DNA of 64,000 bases, taken from Azolla pinnata. Lineage: Eukaryota > Streptophyta > Polypodiopsida > Salviniales > Salviniaceae. The stretch spans positions 13,242-77,241 of the forward strand of contig JBBBWG010015557.1 of NCBI GenBank assembly GCA_037176905.1, read 5' to 3'. The notes beneath the pieces are model-generated. The model had not been told where the DNA came from. It made no database searches and worked only from the letters and a program-made list of their open reading frames with translations. This document shows, piece by piece, positions 45,701 through 58,562 of the stretch. Position 1 is the first letter of the stretch. Each line of letters opens with the position of its first letter. The translations under genes and the position numbers were made by a program.

Positions 45701-48700
45701 TATATGAATTATTTTTGTGCTTTCTTAATAATTCGCAAAGAGCAAATATGTGGTTAGTATTACACTGAACCGCCTCGCCCAGAAGTTCTCTGATCAAAAC
45801 TGTTTGGATGTGTACCAATGGTGTCATTCTGGTTTTCGTGTATGCAATAGGGATATGGTCATGGATTGTAGCCTGCTGTTATGGATCGGCACTCTTGATT
45901 GAGAAAATTAACTGAAAATTTAATAGTTCTTCACATGTGCATTTTGAGGGCTTGTAAGACAAATAGTTCTGTGGTTTAAGAATATTAGTCTCCTATCATG
46001 CTTAATGTATTGTATGGGGCATATGAGGACAGAGACCTCGCTTTCTGAACCAGGGCAAGGCAAGAAAGAGTAGTGAGCTATCGATATTCAAATAATTTAT
46101 TCCTCTCTGCTATATCTAGAATTATTTTCCAGTAGTTCCAACATATTGTCAGGGTTTTGGCATGAGACCTGATTAAATATGCTTCAAATGATTTTCCTGT
46201 AAGCATTATTGCATATTCTTTTTCTATCTGATCACAATGTCATTAACTGTGTTTTTATGCCAGGGAACAAGTGATCCTTACGTAGTGCTGCGTATTGGAG
46301 AATGTGTTGTAAGGAGCAAGACTGTTTGGGCGTAAGTGGAAAGTTCTTCACCTATCTATTTGTGGCATGATGAATCCATCAAGTCACCTTTCTGACATCT
46401 TTGCAACCATATATCTAGTTATATCTGATGTTTAATATGTCTTTCTCTGTTCTATCTAGGAAAGAAATTACAATCATCCAAGAATGTCCTTAAGCTTTTC
46501 TCTTATTTCAGTGTTTAAACAATTCTGAAGGATTATTTCCTTGACATATGCAGAACAACTGAACCTGTTTGGGATGAATCCTTCAAAATTAATGTGGCAA
46601 ATCCGTCCACACAATATCTACAGGTTCTATATACATATTGTCTGTATGATGGTGTTGTCCTACCATTTATGTGTTATTAGATATCGCTAGTTTCATATAG
46701 GCACGTGGAGATAAATTACAAGTTTGTGCTTTATACATGGATTCACCTGTGTCTGACATTCTCATAGATTGCAGCTTGGGATGCAAACCTAGTTACTGAG
46801 CATCGGCGCCTAGGAAATAGTGGACTTGATCTGCAACCATTTTCTGATGGTATGGCGTAAATATCAAGGATGCAGAGCTTATTTTCATAAAAAGTAATAT
46901 TTACATTGCTCTGAAAAGAATCAAAATATGAGGACTATCCCCTTCTAATAAGAATTCATTTTCATGTTTTAGAACAAAAGTAGACCATTTAATATTATAT
47001 TGACTCCAAGAGTGTATCTTAAAATTCTTCAATTAAAATCTAAGTAGATATGATGGCATCATAACGATCATGGTTTGATATTTCTTGTGGGAAAATTTGT
47101 CGCTTTCTGCTTATGATGGGTTCTAGTGTTGTGCTATCTAGTACTTGTGTTATTTTATTCTGTGCATGTAACTCTTCTGCATTGATATTTGCTAGGGAGA
47201 AAGAATTGTACAAACAGAAAGAACAACTGCATATGCATGCCATTATTGAAACTTAAGTATGGAGTGATGGGATCTCCTTTATTAGTCTACATTTGTGAAT
47301 TATCCTCACAGACATTCAGGATTTTTTTGTATGTGCTAATAGGTTACACAGGAAAGAATTAGGAATGTTTCGTCCCGTTCACTTCTGGATAAACTGTCTC
47401 AATTCTAATTATTTTCTTCTGTGTATGAAATTAATTGAATCATGATATTTTCTCTAGGAGAAAAGGACATCATATTATGAAAAAACTACATCTTCACTGT
47501 ATATCTATGTCCTGGTTGAAACTTGAGTATGGCGTTGATGGAATCATCTATACAAATCTACATTCGTAAACCCTTCTGAAGACCTCTAAAAACACATTAT
47601 AAGAGGAAATGCTATGGATGTCTGACGTAATAGTGCTTTTTTTATGAGCATTGTAACTTGTAGGTCATTAGCATATAGTCCGGACATGTCCTGGCATGGG
47701 CTATATAAATGGGTGACCTTTCTCAGTCGTAGTCCTGGTTGACTATTATCTAGTGTACATTCTCTAGCATTTAATTCCGAATAAAGCGCTTTAAGTGTAG
47801 CTATTTGAGATAGTTGTTAAAATGTTTTATGGACGCAGGGGAAATGCATGTGGTGGAAGTGTTACTCGAAGGAATGGGTGGTGGTGGTGCTATTACCCTG
47901 GAGGTGATTCTGTTTCCTTGTGAAGTTTCATTACCAATGATATGAAAGCTTGTATGAAATTTTTATCTTCTTAGACTTTACATTAGTCGTTTGTGGCCTA
48001 TTCCATGCAAACAGATGCGGGCAAGATGAAAAATAGTTGCCAGTTTTAACTTGTGACATTCCAGAAGGTGATATCCACTTCTGATATGTTTTAGGTGCAA
48101 TACCAACGTTTTGAGGCCATGAAGACTTCAGAAAAAGGATGGAATATTCCTTTTCTCTCAGCATTTTTACAAAGTCAAAAGTTCGAAGATGTTTTTAATA
48201 ACTCACTTGATTCTCTTACAGTCAATGATTTCCTCAGGTCAGTTTTGGGATCCACGCAAGAGAAACCCAAGGAAACTGTATTAAGTGTAGCATCATCGCA
48301 GGTGCAGAAAGACACAGATGATAGTACCAGAAAGATAGAGAAGGTGGACATGACCAAATCTGATATGCAGAAAGTTCAGGAATCAGATATAGAAGATCAG
48401 TTGGATAACAAACCTTCAAATGAAGAGTTTTTACAATTTTTACGTAAAGGTATCAATGAGACTTTGGGCGTTAACTTAGATGGACCTTCATTTCCTTCAC
48501 TGGATAGTGTGAACTGGGATGCTTTGGATGTGATTAAAAACCTTGGACTGGCTTCCCAAAACAAAGCAAAATCCCAATATGTTGAGAGTGGGCTTGTAAT
48601 TGAAACAATTGAGAAAAACGAGGCCTCCGCTGAGTTATCTGATACAGAAAATACAGCTTTTTCAACTGAAGAGTTAAAGAAAGTGACGACATCATTACTC

Positions 48701-51700
48701 AAGCAAACAGAAGAGACACTCAAGAAATGGACCGTGCTCTCTACATCATTAACACAATGCGAAAATGAGCTTGCTGACACAACTATCAGCAAAGAGATTG
48801 TCCAATCTGAGGTTGATAGTTCGACATCCAATGAAAAACTTAAAGAGCTTGAAGAGGCGAGAAAAATGTTCGCGAAGGCAGAGAGTGCAATGGAGGCTTG
48901 GGCTGTTTTGGCAACTTCTTTAGGGCACAAAAGTTTTGTCAAATCAGCATTTGAGAAGCTCTGCTTCCTTGACAATAGCAAAACTGACACCCAGGCAAGT
49001 GTTTTAAACGGCAGCTGATTCATTTGCGCTGTTAATTGAAGCCCAAAACTCATCAATTTACTTTGCTATCTTATAAATGATCTGTTTCCTCTTGAAGGTT
49101 GCTATTTGGCGTGATGTTCAACATCGGAGATTGGTGGTAGCATTTCGAGGAACAGAGCAGGTTATCTCCTGGAATGATGCCTACATTATATAATTGAACT
49201 ATGGAAATTTTGGTTCTCTCAAAACGTATTCCCTGATATTTGAACCACTTATTATTCAATGATATAAAGAAAATAATAAGTTTTCTGTTGTCAATTGATA
49301 ATACTAATTGGTTACTTAAGCTTTCACATGAAATAATTATATCTTTTATTATTACTATATAGCATTTAAAAGAAATGATATGGGCACTGTTATACTTTTA
49401 CTTCAGAAGAAGTTTCTGCAATGCTCCAAAACTGTTTTTCCTGCTTGTCCATCGAACTTGTGTGGTACTGAATACAATGAGTCTGTTTTATGATTCTACC
49501 CTCCCTAATTAAGGCTAATCACATCATAAAATGGAAAGTTAGAAATCTGTTTCTCTAAAATTAAGAGCACTTATGCAAGTTCTTCCCACAGTTTCTATGA
49601 AACTATATGCACTTTCCATATTTGTCTCAGACTCTTCCTATTTGCTGGAAGGTGTTGTAGAAAGGCCAGCATTCTTTCAGCTGTATGCTACATTCAATCT
49701 CATTTTAATAGCCTCCTGGTTCCCACAGTCTGAATCTTTGTGTGATCTCCTGGAACACAAATGATAGTAGTGACCCTCAACTCTGCAGCTTTGAATGTCT
49801 GTAACTGATGCTACTGCAAAAGACATGGTATATTCTGAGTCCCTGATGCTATATTGTGTTTTATAAATGGCTCAGACGGAATGAATCCATCTTAAGATTG
49901 TGAGGCAGCTCAATATATCTGCCTGGTATCTTGCTATCTTTTCTCACATCTCTTAGACCCATAAAATCTTGAAGTTCTTCTAAGATCTAAATAGAACTTT
50001 CACTACATGCGATGATCGGTTTGAAATAGGTTCAATCTGATGTTTATACTATAGTTATCTGTTTATTTATTATAATATTTTGAGCTGTTTTGACATCTGG
50101 AACAGATGTTCTTACTGCGTCAGAAGCCTCTTATTGTGTATTAAACAATACCACTGGGGCATTTCAGGTGAAATGGAAAGATATTCGGACTGACCTAATG
50201 CTTTTACCTGTAAGGTAACTAAAATTGTATTACTATCCTGTTTAATCTGCCAAGAGATTACGCTGGTTTCATGTCTTTTTTCTCTTGTCATGCATTGTGT
50301 GAACACGAATTTATTATGAAAATGACACTTCACTAACTAAAGCTTTTCAGAGAAGAAACAAGTGTCTTCTAAGAGGCTGAAATGAACTAGAACTAAAAGG
50401 TATTACTTCATTTAGAGTTTTCACTTATCAATTCTAGGTCCTAGAATTGATAAATGAAACATTGTGGCTGTTGTCCTAGAAACACTTTGTACACCTCTGC
50501 TTTAAATTTAGCCAATTGCTATCTCTTCTTCCTCACATCCAGAAGGTTTTTGAAGGCTGCCCTTACCCGTATGAATTCCTGTCATAGATCCTACTTTAAG
50601 CGTCCTTCAACACTTCTCCAAGTATTGTGTAGCTCCACCATTTTAGGGTGCATTGTCTATAGGAATCTGGAGAGAGGAACCTGTGGCTGTAAAATGCAGA
50701 CTTCAATAACTCTTTCTTGAGTCCTCTAGGAAGGCAAAAGGATATAAATCAAGCATGACAATCCTGTATGATTAAAATTCGTTCATCTTAGTCACATTCT
50801 TAGTCTCACAGAAATCACAATAGCAACCTCTACTACAAAGCTTACATTTGGTATCTTTTCTGCCATTTCAGTTTCAACCCAGAGCGTGTTGGAGGGGAAT
50901 TCAACCAAGAGGAAATGGTATGATTTTGGAGTTTTGCGTTGATTAATATAAAATTGATGTGCATTCTTACTATTGGTTCCTTTAATTTGATACAGATACA
51001 TGGAGGTTTCTTGAGTGCATATGATTCAGTTCGTAATAGGCTGATGTCCCTCCTAAAAGCTTCAATTGGATTCAGGTAATCCCCTTCCTTGTAGGTTTTC
51101 TGATGAATATATACTGTGAGCTATAACTACATAAAATCCCAGATGAATAACTACTGTGAGCTATAACTTCTCGGTTCACTGAAAGATGTAGTTGTGTGAA
51201 CCACTTTTTTATCTAGTCACATTAAATAATTGCCTTAGTGTACCTAGTGAGATTCGCATGGTCTCAGTTTATTAAGATGGTAGGATTGGTGTAATTCTTT
51301 TGCTAGCAATGCACAACATAATACAGACCATCCATGGCAAGTATACGTTACTGGACATAGCCTTGGCGGTGCATTAGCTACCCTCTTTGCACTCGAGCTA
51401 TCAGCCAGTAAGCTGTCCAGGTATTTCATAACTCCATTGTAACTCTTTCTTTTCCATTTTCAATAGTAATATGATGAAGATGATTTAAGCTCTCCCAAAT
51501 TCAGTCAAGGATTCATCAAAGTTTCAATGTATAACTTTGGCTCTCCTCGGGTGGGCAATAGAAAATTTGCTGAGCGATATAATGAGGTATGTCTTTTACA
51601 GAACTATTTATTAGATGTGTGTGTGTAAGATCATATTGACATTTTCTCTGAAAGGTATCAAATGGTCTTTTTTTATCTGATGTCATTCGTTGACCTACTT

Positions 51701-53110
51701 GTATCAATTCTGCACACTGGCTCATCAAAGAGTAGAATAACTGAAGAGTCTTTGATAATGTTTGGAGCATTTCATTCTGGTCAGGATTTGTTGATAGGGC
51801 ACAAATGTGTAAAATTCAAGTTGTCATCCCAGTGTCACTTACTCTCAGCCTTATGCATATGTGTTTCTTTTAAGGAAAAAGGAACAATATGGGAAAGCAC
51901 TAGATACCAAAAAGATGTGATTAATAGTATGTCACTTGGATCTTTCACCCCTTGTTTGTTATTCGCTTTATGAAATGGATGCACTTTGTGTGCATTGACT
52001 ATCTGTTTACTGCAGAAAGAATGGCAGATTTAATAGGATTATTAGCTTTGGAGCCATACTAGTCATGATATCTCAGGACGAGTTAAACTTTGGTTCATAA
52101 TCTTGTGATCTTTTTATTTTAACAGATTGTCAAAGATAGCTGGCGTGTTGTAAACCACCGTGACATTATTCCGACAGTTCCTCGTCTGATGGGTTATTGT
52201 CATGTAGCTCAACCAATTTACCTAATGGCAGGCGATGTCTATGATGCCAATGTACTTCATCTCATTCCTTGTTTTCTGAAGTTAATACCAGTTCGACAAC
52301 CATAACAAAATAGAAATGGGGACTGACCATTTATGCAAATGTTTTTCGTATGGCCTTACACTTACTATTTCCTTGTAGGTAAGTATGGAGCTTTCAGGAG
52401 ATGGATACCATGCAGATGTGATCGGTGAAGCAACACCTGATTTTCTGCTGGAAGAATTTGTAAGTTTTCATTTTTTTATGTACTAATTTTACATGTTGAG
52501 ATCTCCAGTAACAGGACGTCTGAGACATTGTTTGTCAGAATAGAGCCTCTATAGTCCATCACCTAGAGAGTCATGATACCTTGCACGCATAGTCAACAGC
52601 ATGGTCTTGCTTTGTCAAACATATTTCATTTTGGCTTTTGTTAAGCCAAGAAAAGAAAGTGACATTACATCCACCACATGCCAATCCTACTGTCTGTGAA
52701 GAAGCTATGGAGATGTCTTTAATCTAGATCCACGAACAGAGTTTACATTTCTCTGTTTATCAAAGCGCAGATGAAAGGAGAAAAGAGCCTGCTATCAAAG
52801 CTATTGCAGACAGAGATTGCAATGTTTCGCGCAATTAGAGATGGCAGTGCTTTGATGCAGCACATGGAGGATTTCTATTACATTTCACTTCTTGAGGTAA
52901 TGCCCCAATCAAAATTTGAGTAGTTCAGATCTACTATAAATAATGATCGGGTCATGCTTTTGATTCTCTTGGTTTTTTGTGATTTGGACCCAAAATGCTT
53001 GTGTGTATCTGTGTTGTGTGTATATAACCATATTTTTCAAGAAGCAAATTTGTGATGTGCAGAGTGTGAGCTCAAAACTGCCAACTGTAGAAAGATATGG
53101 AAAACAGTGA
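42727..53110 (+). CDS. C2 domain plus class-3 lipase, probably plastid-targeted
   Basis: Eighteen exons give 819 residues: 42727..43047, 44059..44117, 45073..45154, 46264..46331, 46554..46623, 46768..46849, 47839..47903, 48095..48994, 49098..49160, 50168..50214, 50872..50917, 50996..51075, 51307..51420, 51505..51586, 52126..52251, 52379..52459, 52771..52896, 53063..53110. Every join keeps phase. Residues 1 to about 60 look like a plastid transit peptide (MATSKLLPFAPLPP). A C2 domain spans about 135 to 245 (GQFIIKLKRGSKLPGLDLW, GTSDPYVVLRIGE, TEPVWDESFKINV, IAAWDANL). Residues about 250 to 545 are a long hydrophilic linker. The lipase domain (about 550 to 750) has LVVAFRGTEQ, IHGGFLSAY, nucleophile Ser646 in GHSLGG, FGSPRVGN, Asp706 in NHRDIIPTVP, and a candidate His746. 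It resembles Arabidopsis AT4G13550-type proteins (from memory). Calcium-dependent membrane docking followed by acyl-lipid hydrolysis is inferred. Intron 8 uses a GC donor. Confidence 0.93.
43311..43713. other. Unexplained open, aromatic-rich segment in lipase intron 1
   Basis: Within intron 1 an 84-codon frame at 43459..43713 (+) starts MSHPWGESNPTYGYWFLGDS and is rich in Trp and Tyr. A second, overlapping 93-codon frame and a 120-codon minus-strand frame cover the same DNA. I do not recognise any of the three translations. The box GGTTCGATTCCC on the minus strand (about 43477..43488) resembles a Pol III B box, but no tRNA fold is apparent. It could be a decayed insertion. Confidence 0.3.
47590..47830 (+). 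mobile_element. Possible LTR fragment (retrotransposon fossil) in lipase intron 6
   Basis: A stretch with LTR-like layout: a TATA-type box in GGGCTATATAAATGGGTGAC, about 90 bp later a polyadenylation-type AATAAAG, and flanking AT-rich DNA. No internal region, primer-binding site or coding remnant is visible and I cannot fix its ends, so at most it is an old solo or partial LTR. Confidence 0.25.
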
Positions 53111-54316
53111 TTTCCGGGCACTCTCTTGGTATATATTCTTATCACTTTCATCCACTTTGAGCCCTTGGCTGCATAGCTAACGATGGATTATTATGAGGTC
53201 AACTATTTTCCTATGGTCATTGGAGGCAAAGAAACATTAAATGCATGGGATTTGTGTAATATGCGAAGGTCGTCAAAAATTTACTTAGCACCATTTGCAG
53301 TAAAACCTTGGGATTTATTTGTAAGTATAGAGATTTTTAGCATCATCCTGATGCTTCATATCAGGATGCTGCTAATGGAATTTATGTAAAATTTTGACAA
53401 CATTATGATTATGGATTGAATTGATTTGTCTAAAAAATGGAAGCATTTCGATCAAAATGATCTAATTGAAGCGTGTCTAAATAAAATCATACAAATGCAA
53501 TGACCGGAGTTGGACATTTGTCACCATAAATCTCACATACTCGTGTTTCGCGGTTTACTCAAGGTTTTCTTGTCTACCGCAATTGCGGCAAGGCCAATGG
53601 ATGAATTTCCACTTGCATACTAGTGTGGAGGATCGGATTGCCTCTTTGAATGGAACTATGTCAGTTTCCAACTCCTAAAATGATGAATTTCCAAAATCTT
53701 GATTGTATGGGGTGTTCTCTCGATGTTTCGACGACATTGATCTATCTTGTGGTGCTAATCGACATTTCAATGTACCAAGCAAGTGAAAAGGAAGCCCTTC
53801 ATACGATCGAGCAGCAAGATTAAGCCTTTAGACGAGGCTGATTGACTGATGGGATAAAAGTGCACCAATGTACACACCGTGGTGCTCCATTAGATCATAA
53901 CGCGGGTCAAGAACGGAGAAGCAAACAGAAAAGCAAATGAAGCAAGCACCTCGCTGATCTTCTCCAGAAGCGGAAAACCTGCCAAGTTTAAAACTGAAGA
54001 GATTTCTTGAATCCGCCCGACACTAGACAAGATGGACTATAGCCTTTTCTGTACAGAGAGGTTTAGGGTTTAGGGATTAGGGTTTAGGGTTTAGGGATTA
54101 GGGATTAGGGTTTAGGGTTTAGGGTTTGGAGGTCTGAGCAAATGAGTGTTTCTAGAAGCTCCATCAAAATGTCAGGGATTGAAATTATGAAGGAAACTAC
54201 TCTACATGTAGGGGTAAGTTTGGAAAATACTGAAATTTCAGAACCCAAAAAGCCCTCCCCTGTTCTCCTCTGTTCTCCCCTGTTCTCCCCTGCTTCCAAG
54301 CCTAACTCCCTTGGCG
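53111..54316. other. Spacer between lipase and NIFK-like genes
   Basis: Holds the 3' flank of the lipase gene, unique AT-rich DNA, and the telomere-motif cluster at 54061..54127. No coding frame with recognisable content. Confidence 0.6.
54061..54127. repeat. Telomere-motif cluster upstream of NIFK-like gene
   Basis: Nine tandem TTTAGGG or variant ATTAGGG words in one orientation, ending about 190 bp before the start codon of the RRM gene. Short CTGTTCTCC repeats (54255..54292) follow. Confidence 0.93.
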
Positions 54317-56794
54317 ATGGCGACTATGGGAGAGTTCATGGTACGTATACGTGCTCAGACTCTCTCTCCCTTTCTCTCTCACAGACTCTCTCTCTTCCTC
54401 TGTCTCGCTCTCTCGTTTTCTCTCTGTTGTTTGTGTTGTTTGTCCAGAACACGGAAGGAATTGCCCATCATATCAAATAGCTTCCTTGATTTGTATGCTC
54501 ATTGTGTTGTTGGCCCCTCTGTTTCGTTCCCAAACTTTTTTGGTTTTTCTTCCCTGTTTATTTTCCAGCCCCTGGACACTCAAGAAGAGAAATCCCTGTC
54601 CTTGAAGAAGAAAGCCAAGAAGCTTAGAGCAAGGCAACTGAAGGAGAAGAGGATTTCCGTCTCCTCCTCCTCCTCTTCTGCAGCCAGAGGCGGTGGAAGA
54701 TCAAGCGTCGTCTATGTGGGTCGTATACCTCACGGATTTTATGAAGAACAAATGCGGGGTATATCTTGTCCTTGTACCTCATCTTCTTTCCTCTTCCACT
54801 TATTTTCTTCGATTTATTTTCCATGACGTTGAGACGTGTATTGCAAACAAGAGACGAATGCTTTTTTATTTAATGCTTTCATCATTTATGCTGAGTTCTT
54901 CCGAAAGTAGTAGATTATTGTTTATTCTAGGATTTTTCTATCTGTCTTAGAATTTTTCTGTCCCTTTCTACTAATATCATTTAGTTTTTCTGATGAAACT
55001 GATTATTGTTTTAGTCTGGCTGAATTAGTGTTTTTCAATAGATCTTTATGTAGACTATATACTTCCGTTTCTAGATGATTTTTTTTTTTCATTGTGCAAA
55101 AATGCTGCTTTTGGTGTGATTTCTAGGTTTTGTATATAAACCTGCCTTTGCAGATTCTGTGATGCCTCCTAAGTCCTGATTTTTTTAAAATGGAACTTTT
55201 TTTATTTTTTCTGAATGCTCCCCTTTCTATAGAAAAATTATACCCCGAAGGTGTTTAGTATGAGAGTATTTGTACTTATACAATCCTGTTGGATTTGTAG
55301 GATTTTTTAGCCAATTCGGAAACATCAAACATCTGCGGGTCTCTCGCAACAAGAAGGTATTTATTTTTTGACTGCTAGAATCAAATACAGCTACACTTGC
55401 ATGTGAATATGTATATTATATATTGTATGTTTTGATGTGTGTATGTATCTGTATACTCCTGTATTTTCAACAAATAATCTTTGACATACTAAATTATTAT
55501 CAATGCTATTAAGATTGTCGGTTGGTTTTCTTAGTACTTCTTTTGAACTGTCAGAAGTCTTTAAGTGCTTCCTGATTTTCTTACTATTTTAGTTGTGATG
55601 GTTAATGGGGGAATTGATTTAAGTTGTGATGATATCAGGTGGCTAAGTTCGGAAGGATTTGAATTGCCTATTGTCATTGCATGATAAGACGCATAAGACC
55701 AACTAGTCTACCATGTAGAATTTGGTAGAATTCTGGTTTTCTTTACTGGGTTTGATTTGTTCAATGCAGACAGGGAAATCAAAACATTTTGCGTTCATAC
55801 AGTTCGAGTCACCTGAGGTAAAAGATTAAAGATGCCCAAACCTTGCTATCGGTTTATCTTTTTAGGGCTAACAGTGAATGAATTCTGTAACGTGGATCAG
55901 GTGGCTGAGATAGTGGCAGATTCTATGAACAATTATCTTCTTTATGAACACTTACTGCAAGTGAAGGTGGTTCCCCTTGAGAGAGTACACAATAGGATGT
56001 AAGCTCAGCCTAGTCATATTTTTCTTCTACAATTTTTTATACTCTTTGGCACTCACCATGAAAGAAAGATTTGGTGAAATAGGTGGGTTGGTGCGGGTCG
56101 TGTGTATAAGCCTCCAAATTGGAAGTGGTTAGAGAACATCAGACAAAATAGGGTAAGATTTCTGAATGACTCTACTGCATCTAGTTCGTAGATATCAGTT
56201 CTGTGGAAATATTCTTATTCTTGGCTGTGGTTGATACAGGAGAAAAGACCAGAGGAACAGAAGGAGGCGTTGAAGAGAATCCTGAGGAGGGAGAACAAAC
56301 GAAAAACGAAGATCAAGGCTGCTGGGATTGATTATGAGTACCCTGATCTGGTATCATGTGCTGGATATAAATAGATGAATGTATTGTTGTGCTTATAATC
56401 ATTATGAAGTAATCGTAAGTTTTTCTTATTCGTATGATTTTTTGTAGTTGTAGAAAGATAGATGGTTTGATGTAACATCTTAGTGTCATACATGAGGATG
56501 GCTGTTAAGTTAGAAATGTGTGATTGTAATAATATGTATATTGATAACAAATTTCAGCGAATGCAATGGAAAGCGTGAATAAATACAAGTATAAATTAAT
56601 GCTGTAACAATGAAACAGGTGGATGTAATCTTTTCTTTTATTGTCGTGAAACAGTGGTTGGGTGCAATTTATGGGTGTTTTGTTTTTCTCATCTGAACCC
56701 ACTGACCTTGTCTGGTTGGACTGTGCAGAGGTCATCCCTACCAGTTGTATCAAAGAAGATCAAGTTCTCAGAAGAGGATGTCGATGAAGAATGA
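54317..56794 (+). CDS. Nucleolar RRM protein, NIFK/Nop15 family
   Basis: Eight exons, 54317..54340, 54569..54758, 55301..55356, 55770..55817, 55901..55998, 56083..56152, 56240..56350 and 56729..56794, all in phase, give 220 residues. After a Lys-rich stretch and a Ser run, a single RRM spans about 55 to 131, with RNP2 VYVGRI and RNP1 KHFAFIQF. The block VYVGRIPHGFYEEQMR, FGNIKHLRVSRNKKTGKSKH and the following ESPEVAEIVADSMNNYLLYE are diagnostic of the MKI67 FHA-interacting nucleolar phosphoprotein (NIFK) and yeast Nop15 family. Members bind pre-rRNA at ITS2 and are needed for large ribosomal subunit maturation. The C-terminus is basic (ILRRENKRKTKIKAAGIDYE) and ends in an acidic tail. The short animal Ki-67-binding extension is not seen, as expected outside animals. 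The telo-box cluster upstream fits a ribosome-biogenesis gene. Confidence 0.93.
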
Positions 56795-58009
56795 CTTCCA
56801 GAAGGTTAACTGATGCGGAGCGAGTTTGCAGCCTGATTCATTTTGTTAACATGATGTTATGTTTACATATAGAGGCGAGATGTTTAAGCCTTTCAGCGGG
56901 AGACAAGTCATCAAATATTTTGAGCTACAAACAGGAATATCAAAAGTTTGTATTGGGCAACAAGGTTGACTGGCTTCATTCATAATGCACGAATGTGTAT
57001 TGGTTTTTAATCAAGTTATACCATCGTTTTGCAGTTGTGTATCTTAAGGTCGCCCAAGAGAAGTCTATCCTTAAATGTATGCAAATTACTGTTTCTTCTT
57101 TTTCCTACATCTAACTAGTTCTAACAATCGTTTTGGAAATGGATTTTCCAATCCCCCTATTGGTGATGTAAACCATGGTCGATTTTTTCTGTACATTTGG
57201 AAGTGTATGGATGCAAATTTGAAACGAAAGAGGGAAAAGTCGGTAGCCTTTCTTGCATTTTTATTTTCCTAGTCTCCTATTTAGCACGGTATGGATCATA
57301 GTTTTGTTTTGTTTTTCAGAACTTTGTGCTCTTTATTCGTCGATTCTATCTTGCTCTCAAGGGCTGTCTCTGTTCGTTTGATTCTCTCTCTTCTCCGATT
57401 CTATCTACTGTTTCTTAAATTTTGATGCTACCTACTTAAGAGTGGTAATCGTGCATAGTGCACAAGTCAACAGCTTTATACAGCCCAATATAACTAATCA
57501 GAGGCGTAAACAGTGGTATTCCATAAAATCGATCATTGTTTGTCGCATGAGTTGTGATCAGAGTGGTGTCAGGGATCATGGCAGCAAGAAGGTGAAATCA
57601 GCCATGATCAGTGGAGGACCTTTTCTTTATGATCAGGGATGGAATCGATCTGATGAAAAGCAATAGCATGCCCATCTTACAACCACCGAAAGGGTTTAAA
57701 TGCATCGAAAAGGCTATACAAATCTGAAGGAAGGTAGCAAGCAAATGATTATATCGCAGAATTTGCACTCGTAATCACTAGCGAGAAATGGCAACGCAAA
57801 AGATATCTGGAGCGCAAATTCGAGAGCGAGCTAGCGATAACCACGGGGCCAAAGATAGGGACAAAAACAGTAGTGTACGCACCGACAATTGTAGGAAGAG
57901 GGCGGAAGCACACCACGAGCTCATTCTTATGTGGCCCAGGGGTGATTAGAATGGTGTTGGAAGGAATCTAACAAATGCGGGATTGAGCAGATATATATAC
58001 ATAAATATA
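56795..58009. other. Spacer without a supported gene
   Basis: AT-rich DNA covering the 3' flank of the NIFK-like gene and the 3' flank of the small minus-strand candidate gene. No repeat family or coding frame stands out. Confidence 0.55.
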
Positions 58010-58456
58010 CTACGATTGCGATCGTAAGCGAGATACAGACAATCGAGGCCAGGTACAACGAGGGCCTTGATCGATCGTGGGTTCGGGCGACCGAGGATCG
58101 TTGCCAGCACAGCTCAGCCTCGCATTGGGCCAAGCACACCGCGGCCCATCTCTCGGCAGCGGATCGGGATCGCGAGCAATCGACGGTGATGGTGACGGTG
58201 ACGGCGACGACGATGATACGCGCGAAGCTCGGGGCCAAGCGCATTGGGGGCACGGAGGAGCTTCGACCATAGCCGAGATGGTGGATCGAGGCAGTTGGAA
58301 GGATGAGGATGAGCATGAGGATGAGGATTTGGGCAGTTGGAAGGATGAGGATGATGAGGATGAGAAGATGAGGCTGGAAATGTGCCCATATTCCTGCTTG
58401 TTGCCACAATGGAAGGACTTGATGGTGAAGAAGGAAGAGGCAGCAGCAGCAGCCAT
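58010..58456 (-). CDS. Candidate small Ser/Pro-rich protein with three Cys-x-Trp-Pro repeats
   Basis: 148 residues, no recognised family. It is supported by context: a TATAAATA box on the same strand (58562..58555), a leader of about 70 bases with A/C-rich sequence, and this ATG as the first one downstream. The N-terminus MAAAAASSFF is transit-peptide-like. Two SSSSFQLP(K/R)S repeats follow, then three related segments: PCPQCAWPRAS, GPRCAWPNARLS and GPRCTWPRLS, each with Cys-x-Trp-Pro. Between them are a Ser-Pro run and Asp/Pro-rich linkers. The frame ends ...RLRSQS. It might be a real plastid or secreted small protein, one exon of a larger gene, or a chance frame in low-complexity DNA. A second, hydrophobic frame (57927..58409) overlaps it and cannot be excluded, but starts later. 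Confidence 0.4.
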   Translation of the reverse strand: MAAAAASSFFTIKSFHCGNKQEYGHISSLIFSSSSSSSFQLPKSSSSCSSSSFQLPRSTISAMVEAPPCPQCAWPRASRVSSSSPSPSPSPSIARDPDPLPRDGPRCAWPNARLSCAGNDPRSPEPTIDQGPRCTWPRLSVSRLRSQS

Positions 58457-58517
58457 GTCACTCTATCTTTGTCTCTGTGTTTTGTGTGGAGTTTGGGGAG
58501 GATGATTGATGATGGAG

Positions 58518-58545
58518 AAGCAAGCAAGCAAGCAAGCAAGCAAGC
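58518..58545. repeat. (GCAA)n tetranucleotide run
   Basis: About seven GCAA units, CTTG in the sense of the minus-strand candidate gene, between its TATA box and start codon, so probably in its 5' leader. Confidence 0.9.
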
Positions 58546-58554
58546 TTAGCTAGC

Positions 58555-58562
58555 TATTTATA
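58555..58562 (-). promoter_or_regulatory. TATA box of the small minus-strand candidate gene
   Basis: TATAAATA read on the minus strand, flanked by a GC-richer context (CCTC before, GCTAGC after). About 100 bp upstream of the ATG at 58456, so a transcription start near 58525 is expected. Confidence 0.5.

Noticed and set aside
57927-58409. 160-codon hydrophobic minus-strand frame overlapping the Cys-x-Trp-Pro candidate
   Set aside because: Its start lies after the first ATG of the same presumed transcript and its hydrophobicity reflects reading a repeat in another frame.
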